NCBI RefSeq assembly: GCF_003073045.1
Contig: NC_037596.1
Span: 10,785,950 to 10,849,949, forward strand
Direction of reading: 5' to 3'
DNA from: Pomacea canaliculata
Lineage: Eukaryota > Mollusca > Gastropoda > Architaenioglossa > Ampullariidae
DNA length: 64,000 bases
The translations under genes and the position numbers were made by a program. Shown one piece after another: positions 1-10,805 of this stretch. The first letter of the stretch is position 1; each line of letters starts with the position of its first letter. The notes below the pieces were generated by a model that was given only the letters and a program-made list of their open reading frames with translations, searched no databases and was not told the DNA's origin.

Positions 1-3000
1 AGTCCGATACACTCAGGTTAGTAACAAATACCCCGAATCCAGACACAGACTGGCGCCTGTGATAAAACTGCTGAAATAAAAAACTGCCGACATTTCCTGA
101 TATCGACAAAACACAAAACACCCATAAGAATATCCGGTACACGTCAGATCGTAAGAGGTCGTCGCAAGACGAAATTTCATCTTGTGGGGCAAAGCAGGAT
201 TCGAGGCCAAACAGTTCTGGGAGATTCTTCTGGCAACAGAACTTATAATTATCCACATACACCGCACTGAGATACCTAGCGGCCGTCAACACTTCTTTAG
301 GAAATACCGATAAAGAGTTTTTTCTCGCATCGAGTTGTGCGAGTCTGGAGAGGTAATCAAACTTACTTTCTGTAATAGTTTCTATATTATTAAAAGATAT
401 ATTCAAAAAAACAATATTTGGAAATTCCAGAAATGCTTTACTGTCAAATGTGTTTAACAAGCACGTAGATAAATCAACAGCCTGAAGGTTAATATGATAG
501 GGACTGAAGCCGTCGTTTGTTAACGTGGTGAGGGGGTTACCTGCCAAGCGCAAAACTTTCAGATTTTGCAATAAACGAAACAAACTTAAATCGACGGTGA
601 TTATTTTGTTGTAGCTAAGATCCAAAACCTGAAGGTTTGGAAGTTCAATGCTGGAAACATTTGTCAAACTACAAGAGGAAAGACATAACCAGATAAGATA
701 AAAATTAAATTGTACGTCATTAACTGTCATACCTGAACCTGTGGCATCTAAGAAGCGCATTTGCAGATAATCTTTGGCTGCGAACGATTTGGTACAAACA
801 AACGCTAAGCCCTGACAGACGCACGCATCAGGACAGCGCAGTCCACAGTAAGTCTCGTCGTCGTGTTGCGGACACTGTGGCCAGCCGTCGCACACGTTGT
901 CGGGATGAACACAAACACGTGATCCACGACAGCGATAGAAGCCCGGACACGTGTATCGCTGACAGTCCTCCTCGTCCTCGTGGGAGGGACAGTCGTACAC
1001 ACCGTTACAGCGCACGTACACGGGCAGACAGTAAGCCGACTCGCCTGCACACCGGAAGTGCGTTTGTGGACATGGCTCAGAAGATGGTATAGGTGCTTGG
1101 TAAAACTCACCTTCACCGTCGAAATAAACAACAGCTGGTGCAAACAATCGTTGCTTTGGTGGATACTCGTAGAAAAAAATAGACGAACAGTCTTCGTCGG
1201 ATCCATCCCAGCAGTCCTTGTACAAGTCACAGTAATATTTATTTGCAATACACTGACCATTACGACACGAGAACTCGTGGCACTTCTGTTTGTGTTTGCA
1301 AAAGTTTTCGTCAGATTCATCCAAGCAGTCAGACCTAAAGTCACACACTAGAGTGTAGGGGAGTATGGTGACTTGATCGTCACAGCGGAACATCTCTGTT
1401 TCTTCTCCAGTAATAGTTTTACACAGGAGGGCAGTTGCTGTTGCCCGGCAGTAGCTGTTTGGATCACACGATAAGAAGGAATGCGTCACGTGACCTCCCG
1501 CACATTGTACGACAGAGACATATTTGCGGTTATGCCAAAGCATCATTGGATTATCAAATGTGGGATATACCACCTGCTTTTGCTTTATGGGTATTTGAAG
1601 CTTTACGCGATATTCACAAATGAAACTTTTTATTATAGGGTTACGCATTCCAGAAGAACAGAACGTAAAGGCATAGTGAACTGGTAAAAACCACAAACAT
1701 CACGTGATTGCCCCAAAAAGAAATCCTGCGTGGTGTTGGTTTCGTAAGACACTGTGCCGTCTGCCCACATCAGCGCGTACTTGTAGTATTTTGGCCAGTC
1801 TGTTCTAGATGTCCGCAGACCGATCATAGCCATGCTTAGTCTTTTTCCATATTGGAAAAGCTTTACAAATGCCTTCCATTCCTCTCGTGATTTCATCGTC
1901 GCAAGATGGCCTCCTCTCTTCTTACACTTCTCTTCTGACGAGCGGGCTGAGACTACCTCTAAGGTGTGTACGTTCTCATAACATTTGTCACCCACGGCAA
2001 CAGAGCCATTGCAGGCGAGACTGCTGAAGACGCAATGGGGTCCCTCATCCTCCCCGCCGTCGCACTCGGCTTCCAGATTGCACTCCAGGTGTTGTTTAAA
2101 GGTGTTGTAATTAGGTACTGAACAATCCCACAAACCGCTGGTCAGCCTTCGTGGTGCTTCCGGTGAAGGATGAAAAGAAAAATATATTTTGAAGCCGGTG
2201 ATCGTAATCGATCGTCTTTTTTGTAGATGCAGCAATATGTTCGATTGGATGAATGTTGGCCTTTGTCTTGTCCGTTTACTATTCCTAAGTTCGCTAAGGA
2301 TCCGTCGTCATTGATCTTGTACATCTTGAGCTCAGGGGTCCTACATAAGATAAACTATTTACACTAGTGTAGACAGCCGCGAAGCTGATCATCATCACGT
2401 GACCTTGTGGAGCAATGATTAGACGTGTTGCGTTTGTACCACACGGAAATTCAAGCCCCTTTTCAAACCCATATGACGTCACGTAGCCGGAGCTTGGCGA
2501 AGTATACGTTATAGGAAGCGAGTGTAAAACTCTTTCGGTGAGTGGAACTGCTTGGAACTGCACTATGAACTCAATCGAGCGAGACGCATCTTCCAAACTA
2601 TCACTAAAGAGGAAAAGCTGCTGATTGGAGCCACTGAGGGCTAACGTGGGATTTATCTTCGTATCTTTACAACTAAATACTTTCTGTTTACAACCTTCCG
2701 AGTCATTGATAACAGTAACTGTGACGTCAAGGAAGCAGGGATACAAACGAAAATGTACAGAGCTTGACGCTTGGTAGCCATCAGGGCCCCGCACTGTCCA
2801 GCTACACTCAGTAATTGTTCTTGAGAGATTTCTTCCTCCCGACTTCACGTGGATCTCTCCTGTCTCACCAGTAAAAATAATGACCTTTGCGCCAGCACAC
2901 TCCATGATGCTGATGTCGAATGAAAAAATCATTCCAGTATTAACATACTCACTGCTGGTCGTAGTGTGATCTTCACTGTTTAACTGCCGTGTGTTAATCG

Positions 3001-3273
3001 AGACCTCAGTATGCTCATCAGTTTGATGGGTATAGCGAAAGTCATTGGACGTAAAATGAAAAAGTTCGATGTATTTTCTTAGAGCTTGATCATTTTGAAA
3101 ATAGGTATTTATTGACTGTCGGAGTTCTGTACTCGTTTGCAGTGGAGAAGAATGTGTACGAGGCAGAGAGAAACTGAATGTGCACATTGTGAGAAACAAT
3201 GTTCGTAGTAAGTGGTCGAAGGGATTTATGCACTTGTGGATAATATCGCAACTAATGTTAACTTCGATTTCAT
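1..3273 (-). pseudogene. Receptor copy A1: GRL101-like CUB/CTLD/LDLa/LRR GPCR, 3'-truncated by window edge, frameshifted
   Basis: This is a paralogue of A2 and A3, read from the ATG at 3273 down to the window edge, which falls in TM2; TM3-7 and the tail lie outside. Visible in order are a signal region, two CUB-like segments (the second contains TYTSPSSGYVTS), an LDLa-like WDCSVPNYNTFKQHLEC module, a CTLD with MIGL and WADG, four LDLa modules with acidic (D/E)xSDE-type ends, LRRs and the start of 7TM. Compared with its paralogues it has four 1-base deletions, near 3237 (just after the start), 2336, 2261 and 1637, mostly in G or C runs. The frame is open from 1632 to position 1; I read every codon. 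Because of the first deletion, the conserved ATG yields only about 15 codons. An upstream ATG at 3313 is in frame with the body but gives a different N terminus. It could be a pseudogene or a consensus-error artefact. It pairs head to head with B1. Confidence 0.85.
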
Positions 3274-4429
3274 TTCTGCAGCACAAAATCTCAGATGTCC
3301 TGGTCGTCTTCATCAACTGTTGTATGTTATTCTGGTTTTTAGCAATGTCATTATTCGCCAGAATACGAGGAAATCAAAGCAGGTATAAACTGGGGCGTTT
3401 TCTTCACAAACGTGAGCATCTATATAAATATATGTATAGTCAAAAGTATTATGTTAAGAAGCTGATCAATCCCTCCATACCTCGATGTAGACTTCTACAT
3501 TTTTTCTAGTCAAAATCGTATCATATTCCTGATGTCTTAAAATTAAGTGAAATCAATTAAAAAACAAGGCCTACCACGGACTGAAATGCTGCGTTAGTTT
3601 ATCTGTTGTCGGAGTAGTGTAACAGATGGTGAATCGATGGATAGTCGCAGTTAAAGTTTTGATCTCCTGTTGTTTACATTGAAGGGGAGACCTTGCCTTT
3701 GAAGAAACAGACAGCAAATATTTAAAAGATCAGAGGGAGAACAGTAGAAGGGAAAACAGATCTGATAAAAACAAAATAAGGGGCAACACCAATCACATCA
3801 GCAAGATCTACGTGAAATGGACAACAATATTATGGCCTCATAAGGCTTTAATACCTTGTTATTAGCTTGTCACAAAATGGAACTACTCATTAAAAATCAT
3901 CATTTACAATGACTACAGAAGCAATGAACGTACTGTACAGGATTTGAGACAGCGAGACCAAACTTCGTCAGAAACAAAAATTATTCTGGCATTAGAGAAT
4001 ATCTTCTTGGAAAAAACTACGTTGAATCCTGAATTAAGACCAGTGACTATGTAGTTGACAACATCTCACGCAAGACCCTTTCTAGAAATAGTAACATGGT
4101 GAAAGCCTCCCTGGTTTGGTCATGGGATCCGCTGTAACACATAGGGTTAAAGAACTTTTGATAAAGGCCGACATAGCAGACTAAGAAGTGACTTTGAAGA
4201 AATCTCTGTTTTACGTAAGTCCAGAAGCTCAGAATAAGTTGCTGCCTCCCAAAGTACATGTCTCGAAGCCACTTAAAAACAAACTCTGCAGCGCACCACT
4301 TACCTCTTTCCCTAAAACAATGTAACGAGCAAGATTACGTTACCGCGAAGTGAGGTTGAGATGGGTTGACGGTCGAAAACAACCTCAATGGGGAAAGGAT
4401 AAAGACAACGACTACTAACTCCACTACTC

Positions 4430-4540
4430 ATAACGACAGAACTGTGGACGCAGTAGCAAGCCTCGTCAGACGTGTGACTTTATAGTCGCCTTAAGGAGAC
4501 GGTTTCTAAAAAAGTCAGCCACGCCCTAAGTGATGATGTG
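4430..4540. promoter_or_regulatory. Conserved spacer block (CTTAAGG / CCACGCCC), unit 1
   Basis: This block keeps its order and wording in all three type I spacers: a CGTCAGACGTGTG-like segment, then CGCCTTAAGGAGACGGTT, then GTCAGCCACGCCC. The matching blocks are near 19900-20010 and 36280-36390. The final element resembles a GC/KLF-type box. A role as a shared enhancer or core element is inference from conservation only; recent duplication could also explain the similarity. Confidence 0.35.
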
Positions 4541-5067
4541 GAATTATGCTGGTAATCTGAACCTTTTAAAATTTCTTCACTCAAAGATGTTCATTACAAT
4601 ATCTCATCGTAAGCAGTGTAATAGTGGAATGAAATATTGCATAAAAAGATATTTTGAAATAAGTAATCTCCATTGTTTGAGACAATTTATCAAAAAGGAA
4701 ATAGAAAAATTGACTGGAAATTTTAAGCTCCCGTTTCTTAAAAGGAACTTAGACATAGCAAAATGTATTTATGTCAGGATTCAAAAAAGCGTTATTATTT
4801 TCTCGTAAAAAATATCTATAAACGTGTATATAAATTACACTTTTAAAATAAAAAATGATAGAAAATGCGAACATTAAAATACATTAAAAAAACAATTTTA
4901 GTTAAAAATTTTGCAAAAAAAATTACAAAATATAATGCACTTAAATTTATTTTAGTAGAAAAAAATCTGGTGAAAGACTTTAAAAATCTGATTATTTACA
5001 AAAGAGACATTTTTGTTGGCATCGTACAAAACAAGTACACGACAGCTACGCACAAAATATTACGCCT

Positions 5068-5075
5068 TATATAAA
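5068..5075 (+). promoter_or_regulatory. TATA box of B1
   Basis: TATATAAA lies 79-86 bases upstream of the B1 ATG within CGCCTTATATAAACTCTT. The same string sits at nearly the same distance upstream of B2 (20556-20563) and B3 (36952-36959). Transcription would start at roughly 5098-5105, leaving a 5' leader of about 50 nt that contains the conserved AACAGGCAAACTC segment. Confidence 0.6.
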
Positions 5076-5153
5076 CTCTTCTTTACCTGATAAGACTGTG
5101 AAACAGGCAAACTCTCCACGACCGTGAACACATTTCACAAACAAGTCTGTAAA

Positions 5154-8100
5154 ATGACATCACTTCTGCTGTTATTTTGGGTGTGGAGCTTTTCTCTCGT
5201 GACATATCTGCACTCTTTTGATGATAGGTCCATACAAAGATTGTACAATGTCACGGAAAATGCCTCCTGGAGTTTAACCGAAAACACTTCAAGCTTTGAT
5301 TCTACAACTGTAGATTCCTCTTTCAACTTTGTTCATGACAGCAGCACATCACGTGACACGGACACATCTTTAATTGTGAATGATAAGGTTACTTTCCGAA
5401 ATTATGACGACTACACTGAAAACATAAGCGACGAGGAGACGATTTATTATGTGACAGTGAATGAGTGCTTAGAGAACAAAATCCTGAGTTTTTCATCAAG
5501 ATCGGGCATCGTCCGCGGTGTTCACATGACAGAGACACTAAACATAACTAATGATGAAAGTTGTATACTGAGTGTTTCTGTTCCCAAAGGCCCGTATATA
5601 GAGGCTACTTTTGAAAGCTACATCAGCTTGTTGAGCGAGAAATTGATGCTCAGATGTGCTGAAGATATCGACTTCCTAGAAAAAAGAGAGTCCTTACTGT
5701 ACGTCCCCGCATATGAGCCCGTCTTCTTATCGGGGGAAGAACAGCTTTACTTTCAAATTGCAATTACTGTGATTCCAGTATTTGAAATTAGATTTACATC
5801 GAATGAAGAAGATTCGAGAACATCACTTCCGATCGTGTACACGTCACCGTTGTCCGGTTACGTAACGATAAGACTGTTCAGAGACAAAAGGAGACAAGCA
5901 CTTCTACCGAATGCGTCTCGCGTCATAGACGTTCATCCAGGTCAAGAGGTCATGATCAGTTTTTCTTTTGTCGACTTTGAAGGCTATATACTTAATGATT
6001 GTCATTTACAAATATTCACAATCAATAATGATGGAAATCTTTCAATGCACATGGATATCACCAGGAGCTTAGTTATGCCTGCGTTGGTGTTCAATCAGTC
6101 GCTTCAGATAAGGTTCATCTTTGAGTCTCCATCGTCTACACGTCGAGGGTTTAAAATGTTATTCTCGTTACACAATCTGTCAGAAATTCCTAGTAAATTG
6201 GAGAGCGGGCTGTGGGATTGTTCCGTACCTGTCTACAACTCCTTTAAGCAGCACCTGGAGTGTAACCTGGTGCCGGAGTGTCATGGAGGGGAGGACGAAG
6301 GAGCGCACTGTCCTTACAGCAGTCCCGCCTGTAACGGCTCTATTGCCGTAGGTAACAAGTGTTATGTCGTCTTGAGCTGGGAAGAGGAAGTTCTGTGGCC
6401 GATGGCGAGTAAATTGTGCACAGATAATGGAGGTAACCTGGCAACTGTAAAAACAAAGGATGATTTGTATTCCCTTAGGAAGATAGACAAATTTGCAAAG
6501 GTATTAGCAGATTTTCACATAGGACTCACTACCTACCAGCCACCTTTGCCTTCATTGTACAAAAAAACTTTGATTTGGGCGGACATGACTATAGCCTACA
6601 GTTTTTCGTGGTTTTTTCAAAGACGCATTTCTATTAATACAATGAGCAAACTTTGTTTTCATAACTCTTACAGAAATGAATACGTACTTGAAGGCCAGTG
6701 CTATGGATACGAGATTTTTCTCACACTGTGTGAGTTTGCTTTAGACGGATATCAAACGAAAAACAACGTTCTGGTATCTTCCTTTGATGCTGATTTCGTT
6801 ACTGGAAATGACAGCCTCTATGTCGTTTGTCCAGAAGGCCACTTCACATACAACTTCTTGTCATGTGATAAAGCCAGCCGTTGTGGTGCAGCAAATCTTC
6901 CTTTACGCTGTAAAACTCAACCAAAGAGTTCGGGGTCGTCTATTGTCACTGAGATGTTTCTCTGCTCCGACCAAACACGCACCTTGCACTACACTCTGGT
7001 TTGTGACTTCAAGCAGGACTGCAACGATGGATCTGATGAAATGTTTTGCACACGAAGTCAGACGTGTGACGGGTACCAGTGTCAGAACGGTCAGTGTATT
7101 CCACTCGACAAACTCTGTGACGTAGAAAACGACTGTTGGGATGCTTCCGACGAGGACTGCGATCAGTTCCAAGAGTGGTACGTGTCTCTTACTAATCACA
7201 TTGATCCCCCTGCTGTGATCAATTTTGAAAAGGACGGTAACTTAACGTATAAGGCACTTAGTGTCTTCGAATCTTGCCCCGAAACTCACTTCCGGTGTCC
7301 TCCTGACGGCTACTGTTTGCCTGTGTACGTGCGGTGTAACGGCGTGTACGACTGTCCAAACCGGGAAGATGAGGCGAACTGCCAGGTGTACACGTGTCCA
7401 GGTTTCTACAGGTGTCGCGCCTCCACCGTGTGCGTGCACATTGACCACATGTGTGACGGCCGACCACAGTGTCCACAACACGACGACGAACTGTTCTGTG
7501 ACCTCAGATGCCCACAAGGCTGTGTGTGTCAAGGTCTTGCATTTCTTTGCTCAGAAACATTCGACATGCAGAACGTTCCTGCCCTGCGTTATTTAGATGC
7601 TAGAGGGAGCGGTTTGTCAACAAAAGATTTGTCTCCAACAATTTACCTCGCGTGGCTTAGTCTCGCAGCTTGTAATCTGCAAGTTCTTTATAATATATCG
7701 CTTCCTACTCTTCAAACACTTGACTTGAGTGACAACCTAATCAGCTGGTTAGACATGTCGTATTTCATGCGGTTTGAAAATCTCCGCGTTCTTCGTCTAG
7801 CCGGGAATCCATTGCAGTTCTTGTTCACAAGTTACACAGAACCACAACATTCCCCTTTGACGTATCTCGACCTTTCGCGAACGTTGCTGAAAGTGTTTAC
7901 GGGAGAGATGTTGAGTAGTTTTTCCGCCATACAGGTACTGAATCTGTCCATTAGCTGTCTTACAGAACTGCGCTACGACAGTTTTTATTACATTCAAGAT
8001 GTGACCCACCTGGATCTGTCCAAAACACAAATCAGAAGAGTGCACAACGACACGTTCAAGCATCTGAAGTCTTTAAAAGTCCTACAAGCGAGCTCCTACA

Positions 8101-9101
8101 AGCTTTGCTGCCACGAACTGCTGCCAGACCTCGCCCACGAAGTGATGTGTTTCTCACCGGATGACATTTTTTCGTCCTGCCAAAATCTGTTGCGTTCAAA
8201 GACTGTTTTTGCTTTCTTCTGGGCTTTATGTGTTGTTTCTTTAACTGGGAATGTATATTGTATTGTGCATTCTGAAATCAAGAAGAAGGAAAAGCACAGA
8301 TCCGTCTTTAATGTCTTGATGATTAATCTGCACGTGTCCGACTTTCTCACCGGCACGTACATGTTAGTGATAGGGGTGGCTGACGTGGTGTACCGAGACC
8401 GCTATTTGTGGTATGAAGAAGCATGGACGGGAGGATGGTTGTGTCAGATGTCCGGCCTCGTGTTCTGGGTGTGCGTGGATGTGTCTATCATAACCTTGAC
8501 GGCCATCATAGCAGAACGTCTTATCGTCGTACGGTCTCCTCTCGATTTTTCTCTGCACGGCAAATCCTTGGTTACAATCTGTTGCATCATCTGGTTGCTT
8601 GCTTTAGTCTTTGCTGTTTTGCCCATTCTTTGTACGTGGCAGTGGCAGTTCTATGGGCAGAACTCAGTTTGTCTTCCTTTACCTGTCTTCGAGAAAGATT
8701 ACAAAGGCTGGGACTACGTCTTCGTACTGATGCTTTTTCGCCTCGTCCTGACTTTAGTTGCTGGAGTTTGTCATGCATTCAGCGTGTGTACCTTGCACCC
8801 TAGTGAGATCTCTGCAGTCATGGCATTGAAAAGTGAAGAGATGGCGCTGGCTCGACGAGTTACTGTTCTTATCGTGACAAAAATTCTTAGCTCTTTGGTT
8901 ACCAGCGTGTTTGGTGTAATGTCAGAGACAGCTGCTGTCATTGCAGGTGTACTCATCCTGTTCGTTCATACTATTAATGCGTCTTTGAACCCTTGGCTTT
9001 ACATCGTTAATGTTTTTCTGAAAGAAAGAAGAGATTCTGCGAAAGGTCGTATTGTGAAAGTTCTACGATCTCGACTAAGGGTGTCTCAGAAATGTGTCTG
9101 A
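5154..9101 (+). CDS. Receptor B1: intact GRL101-like CUB/CTLD/LDLa/LRR seven-TM receptor
   Basis: This is an intronless frame of 1,315 codons and the only undamaged full-length copy here. I start at ATG 5154 (A at -3, followed by MTSLLLLFWVWSFSL, a signal peptide); upstream in-frame codons start only with GTG, and B2 and B3 share this ATG. Approximate residues: Ser/Thr-rich N-glycosylated stretch 25-100; CUB-like 105-172 and 225-303; LDLa-like 352-385; CTLD 392-529 (HIGL, WADM, no EPN/QPD); LDLa 601-633, 638-669, 707-743 and 747-783; LRR N-cap from 785 and about seven LRRs to 980; C-cap 982-1010; 7TM 1016-1290 with ERL in place of DRY, NPWLY in TM7 and no CWxP in TM6. The order LDLa-LRR-7TM matches Lymnaea GRL101 and relaxin-receptor-like (type C LGR) receptors. 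Expected at the cell surface; the ligand is unknown. An AATAAA occurs at 9807-9812. Confidence 0.93.
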   Translation: MTSLLLLFWVWSFSLVTYLHSFDDRSIQRLYNVTENASWSLTENTSSFDSTTVDSSFNFVHDSSTSRDTDTSLIVNDKVTFRNYDDYTENISDEETIYYVTVNECLENKILSFSSRSGIVRGVHMTETLNITNDESCILSVSVPKGPYIEATFESYISLLSEKLMLRCAEDIDFLEKRESLLYVPAYEPVFLSGEEQLYFQIAITVIPVFEIRFTSNEEDSRTSLPIVYTSPLSGYVTIRLFRDKRRQALLPNASRVIDVHPGQEVMISFSFVDFEGYILNDCHLQIFTINNDGNLSMHMDITRSLVMPALVFNQSLQIRFIFESPSSTRRGFKMLFSLHNLSEIPSKLESGLWDCSVPVYNSFKQHLECNLVPECHGGEDEGAHCPYSSPACNGSIAVGNKCYVVLSWEEEVLWPMASKLCTDNGGNLATVKTKDDLYSLRKIDKFAKVLADFHIGLTTYQPPLPSLYKKTLIWADMTIAYSFSWFFQRRISINTMSKLCFHNSYRNEYVLEGQCYGYEIFLTLCEFALDGYQTKNNVLVSSFDADFVTGNDSLYVVCPEGHFTYNFLSCDKASRCGAANLPLRCKTQPKSSGSSIVTEMFLCSDQTRTLHYTLVCDFKQDCNDGSDEMFCTRSQTCDGYQCQNGQCIPLDKLCDVENDCWDASDEDCDQFQEWYVSLTNHIDPPAVINFEKDGNLTYKALSVFESCPETHFRCPPDGYCLPVYVRCNGVYDCPNREDEANCQVYTCPGFYRCRASTVCVHIDHMCDGRPQCPQHDDELFCDLRCPQGCVCQGLAFLCSETFDMQNVPALRYLDARGSGLSTKDLSPTIYLAWLSLAACNLQVLYNISLPTLQTLDLSDNLISWLDMSYFMRFENLRVLRLAGNPLQFLFTSYTEPQHSPLTYLDLSRTLLKVFTGEMLSSFSAIQVLNLSISCLTELRYDSFYYIQDVTHLDLSKTQIRRVHNDTFKHLKSLKVLQASSYKLCCHELLPDLAHEVMCFSPDDIFSSCQNLLRSKTVFAFFWALCVVSLTGNVYCIVHSEIKKKEKHRSVFNVLMINLHVSDFLTGTYMLVIGVADVVYRDRYLWYEEAWTGGWLCQMSGLVFWVCVDVSIITLTAIIAERLIVVRSPLDFSLHGKSLVTICCIIWLLALVFAVLPILCTWQWQFYGQNSVCLPLPVFEKDYKGWDYVFVLMLFRLVLTLVAGVCHAFSVCTLHPSEISAVMALKSEEMALARRVTVLIVTKILSSLVTSVFGVMSETAAVIAGVLILFVHTINASLNPWLYIVNVFLKERRDSAKGRIVKVLRSRLRVSQKCV

Positions 9102-10805
9102 AAAGTACGATCTGCATTCAAAAATATAGAGCTTTAAAAACGGTTTCTTCTTTCAAATTGTTTGAAGTAAGCATTTTGTCTAAACACAGAAAACTGCACT
9201 AGTTTCCTTTTTACACCATGTCACATCTCTCTACCATCCATTGATTAAACCTTTTTCCATAAAAGGCCAATAACGGCGATCTGTCAAGGACTTTCTAAAT
9301 AATGTTCTTCTTCCTCTTTTTATGTTGTTTGAGGTCGTGAAGCTTCCTAATTTATAACATGATGCGCTACCATGACTAAATTTTCTATTCTCTAGGCTTC
9401 TAAAAATGCAATTTAAAGAACTCAGCTGATAAAAGAGTGCTATCTACTTAAAGCCGCAGATTTTTGCTAAAGTGGTCTAATACTTCGTAGTATGTAACAG
9501 CAGCATCGACTATACGCAGGGCTCTAGTATACTACTAGAACATCCTACCTGCACTTGCTGCGTGGTTCAGAAAAGGTGATCGAGTGATAGCCAAATAGAA
9601 CGCGCGTGCAGTTTATCTTCTGTTTTGTTACACACCCCCATGCAGCTTTCCCCTCGAGAAACGACTGGATGCCATTCGATGAAGTGTTTCAGTTCGGTCT
9701 TGTCTTGCTTGTCGTCTTGTTTGTATTGACGTGTAAGCTTAGGAAGATAGGACGCTGTCGTTGATTTACGACACCTGCCTATTGCTTGTTTTTATTTACG
9801 TTATACAATAAAGCTTACATTTTATTGTATCTTGTGTGGTCTTTTCTTCCGTATTTGTGTGTGTGGTTATAATCAGTTTATCGACAGTTACAAAGCAGCT
9901 GTTTCTGAATCGACAACTCTTGTTTGGCACCTTGGAGAATGATTCCTTAATTCGCGCATGCCTTTATAACATTCGTAGTTCATTTTTGCGAATTTTAAAA
10001 ACTTTTGTTCTTACAGTAACCCATTAAAACTGCATAGTTATATCCCTTTGCCCCATGCCTCTGGCGTGTGTCTGCTCTCCCCTTCGTTCTCGTCGGTGTC
10101 TGTTGATGTTTGTCGTAATTGCGAGGGCTGAATGATATTTCCCTTTGTTGCTTTTCCTGCCATTGTTTTAGACTATTTTATATGTCCACGTCTGATTGTT
10201 TCCCTCTTCAACGAGTAACTGCATCAAATGTTATGGATTTTTCCGGTTTACAATAAATTGTCAACTCCCCGTAAGTTGTTAACATTTTCTGATCTATTGA
10301 TGATTTTTCTCACTAAACTTAATACACCAGACCATGACAACTTACATTTCTATCACTCTCATGGTAACACACGCACACACACCCAAACAATGCTAACGAG
10401 AGATCCATTCCCCATTACACGCACATCCCATCATGAAAAAAGACGACGTGGTGATTAAATATGATTACTGAGAAGAGTACATGTATACCTAAAAATAATT
10501 AGTGTTTGTTTGTTTATATATATATATGAGAGAGAGACAGTGAAAGTATATGTGTGCCTTTACGTTCTTCTGACGGTAATTCAAAGCAGGCACATCGTCA
10601 AACAACAAGCATCATTATCTTTCACGATTTAATTTTTAAATTTCGATGTACTATATTTGAAGTCTTGTTGTGTACAAGAAATAAAATAATGCATTATACT
10701 GACATTTGAAACCATTTGTGAGAGAAACACTGTCATTTTATCTTTCATTTATAAACGTTATGGCAAACAAAATAGACCAATGACATATACATGTATATAT
10801 ATAAT
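9102..10805. repeat. 3' flank of B1, part of the duplicated unit
   Basis: This is noncoding, AT-rich DNA between B1 and a MITE. It aligns with the flank of B2 (24584-26330), for example the segment around 9520-9660 (CTCTAGTATACTAC...GAACGCGCGTGCAGTTTATC) with 25025-25120. The downstream B3 flank retains only a short piece (about 42320-42400). It contains an AATAAA at 9807-9812 and an AC-rich microsatellite near 10367-10390. I see no convincing gene; the short open frames at 9836-10027 and 10228-10458 have no domain and do not persist in the paralogous flank. Confidence 0.6.

Larger units (their letters stand above)
3274..5153. promoter_or_regulatory. Divergent A1/B1 intergenic promoter region
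   Basis: These 1.88 kb lie between the start codons of minus-strand A1 and plus-strand B1. The stretch is homologous to the A2/B2 and A3/B3 spacers, so it was duplicated with the genes. The A-proximal part (3274-3540), a middle block around 4020-4540 and the B-proximal 150 bp match the other spacers best. A palindromic TATA-like stretch lies near 3418-3434 on the A side. I see no supported gene inside; the short open frames there are AT-rich and have no recognisable domain. Confidence 0.6.

Noticed and set aside
805-1344. A 179-codon minus-strand open frame inside A1, with relatives at 16105-16443 and 33040-33579
   Set aside because: It is out of frame with the LDLa-encoding frame, which is open here. 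It recurs only because the paralogues are nearly identical.
980-1351. A 123-codon plus-strand open frame overlapping A1, repeated in A2 and A3
   Set aside because: It is the exact codon-register antisense of the receptor frame. It has no domain and is explained by cysteine/aspartate-rich LDLa codons leaving few stops on the other strand.
4530-5074. Two short plus-strand open frames upstream of B1
   Set aside because: They are lysine/isoleucine-rich because of AT-rich DNA, lie within the promoter spacer, and are not preserved in the B2 or B3 spacers.
5124-5153. A longer B1 protein starting ten codons upstream
   Set aside because: That start is GTG, and the matching codon in B3 is also GTG. 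The conserved ATG ten codons later is in good context and directly begins the signal peptide.
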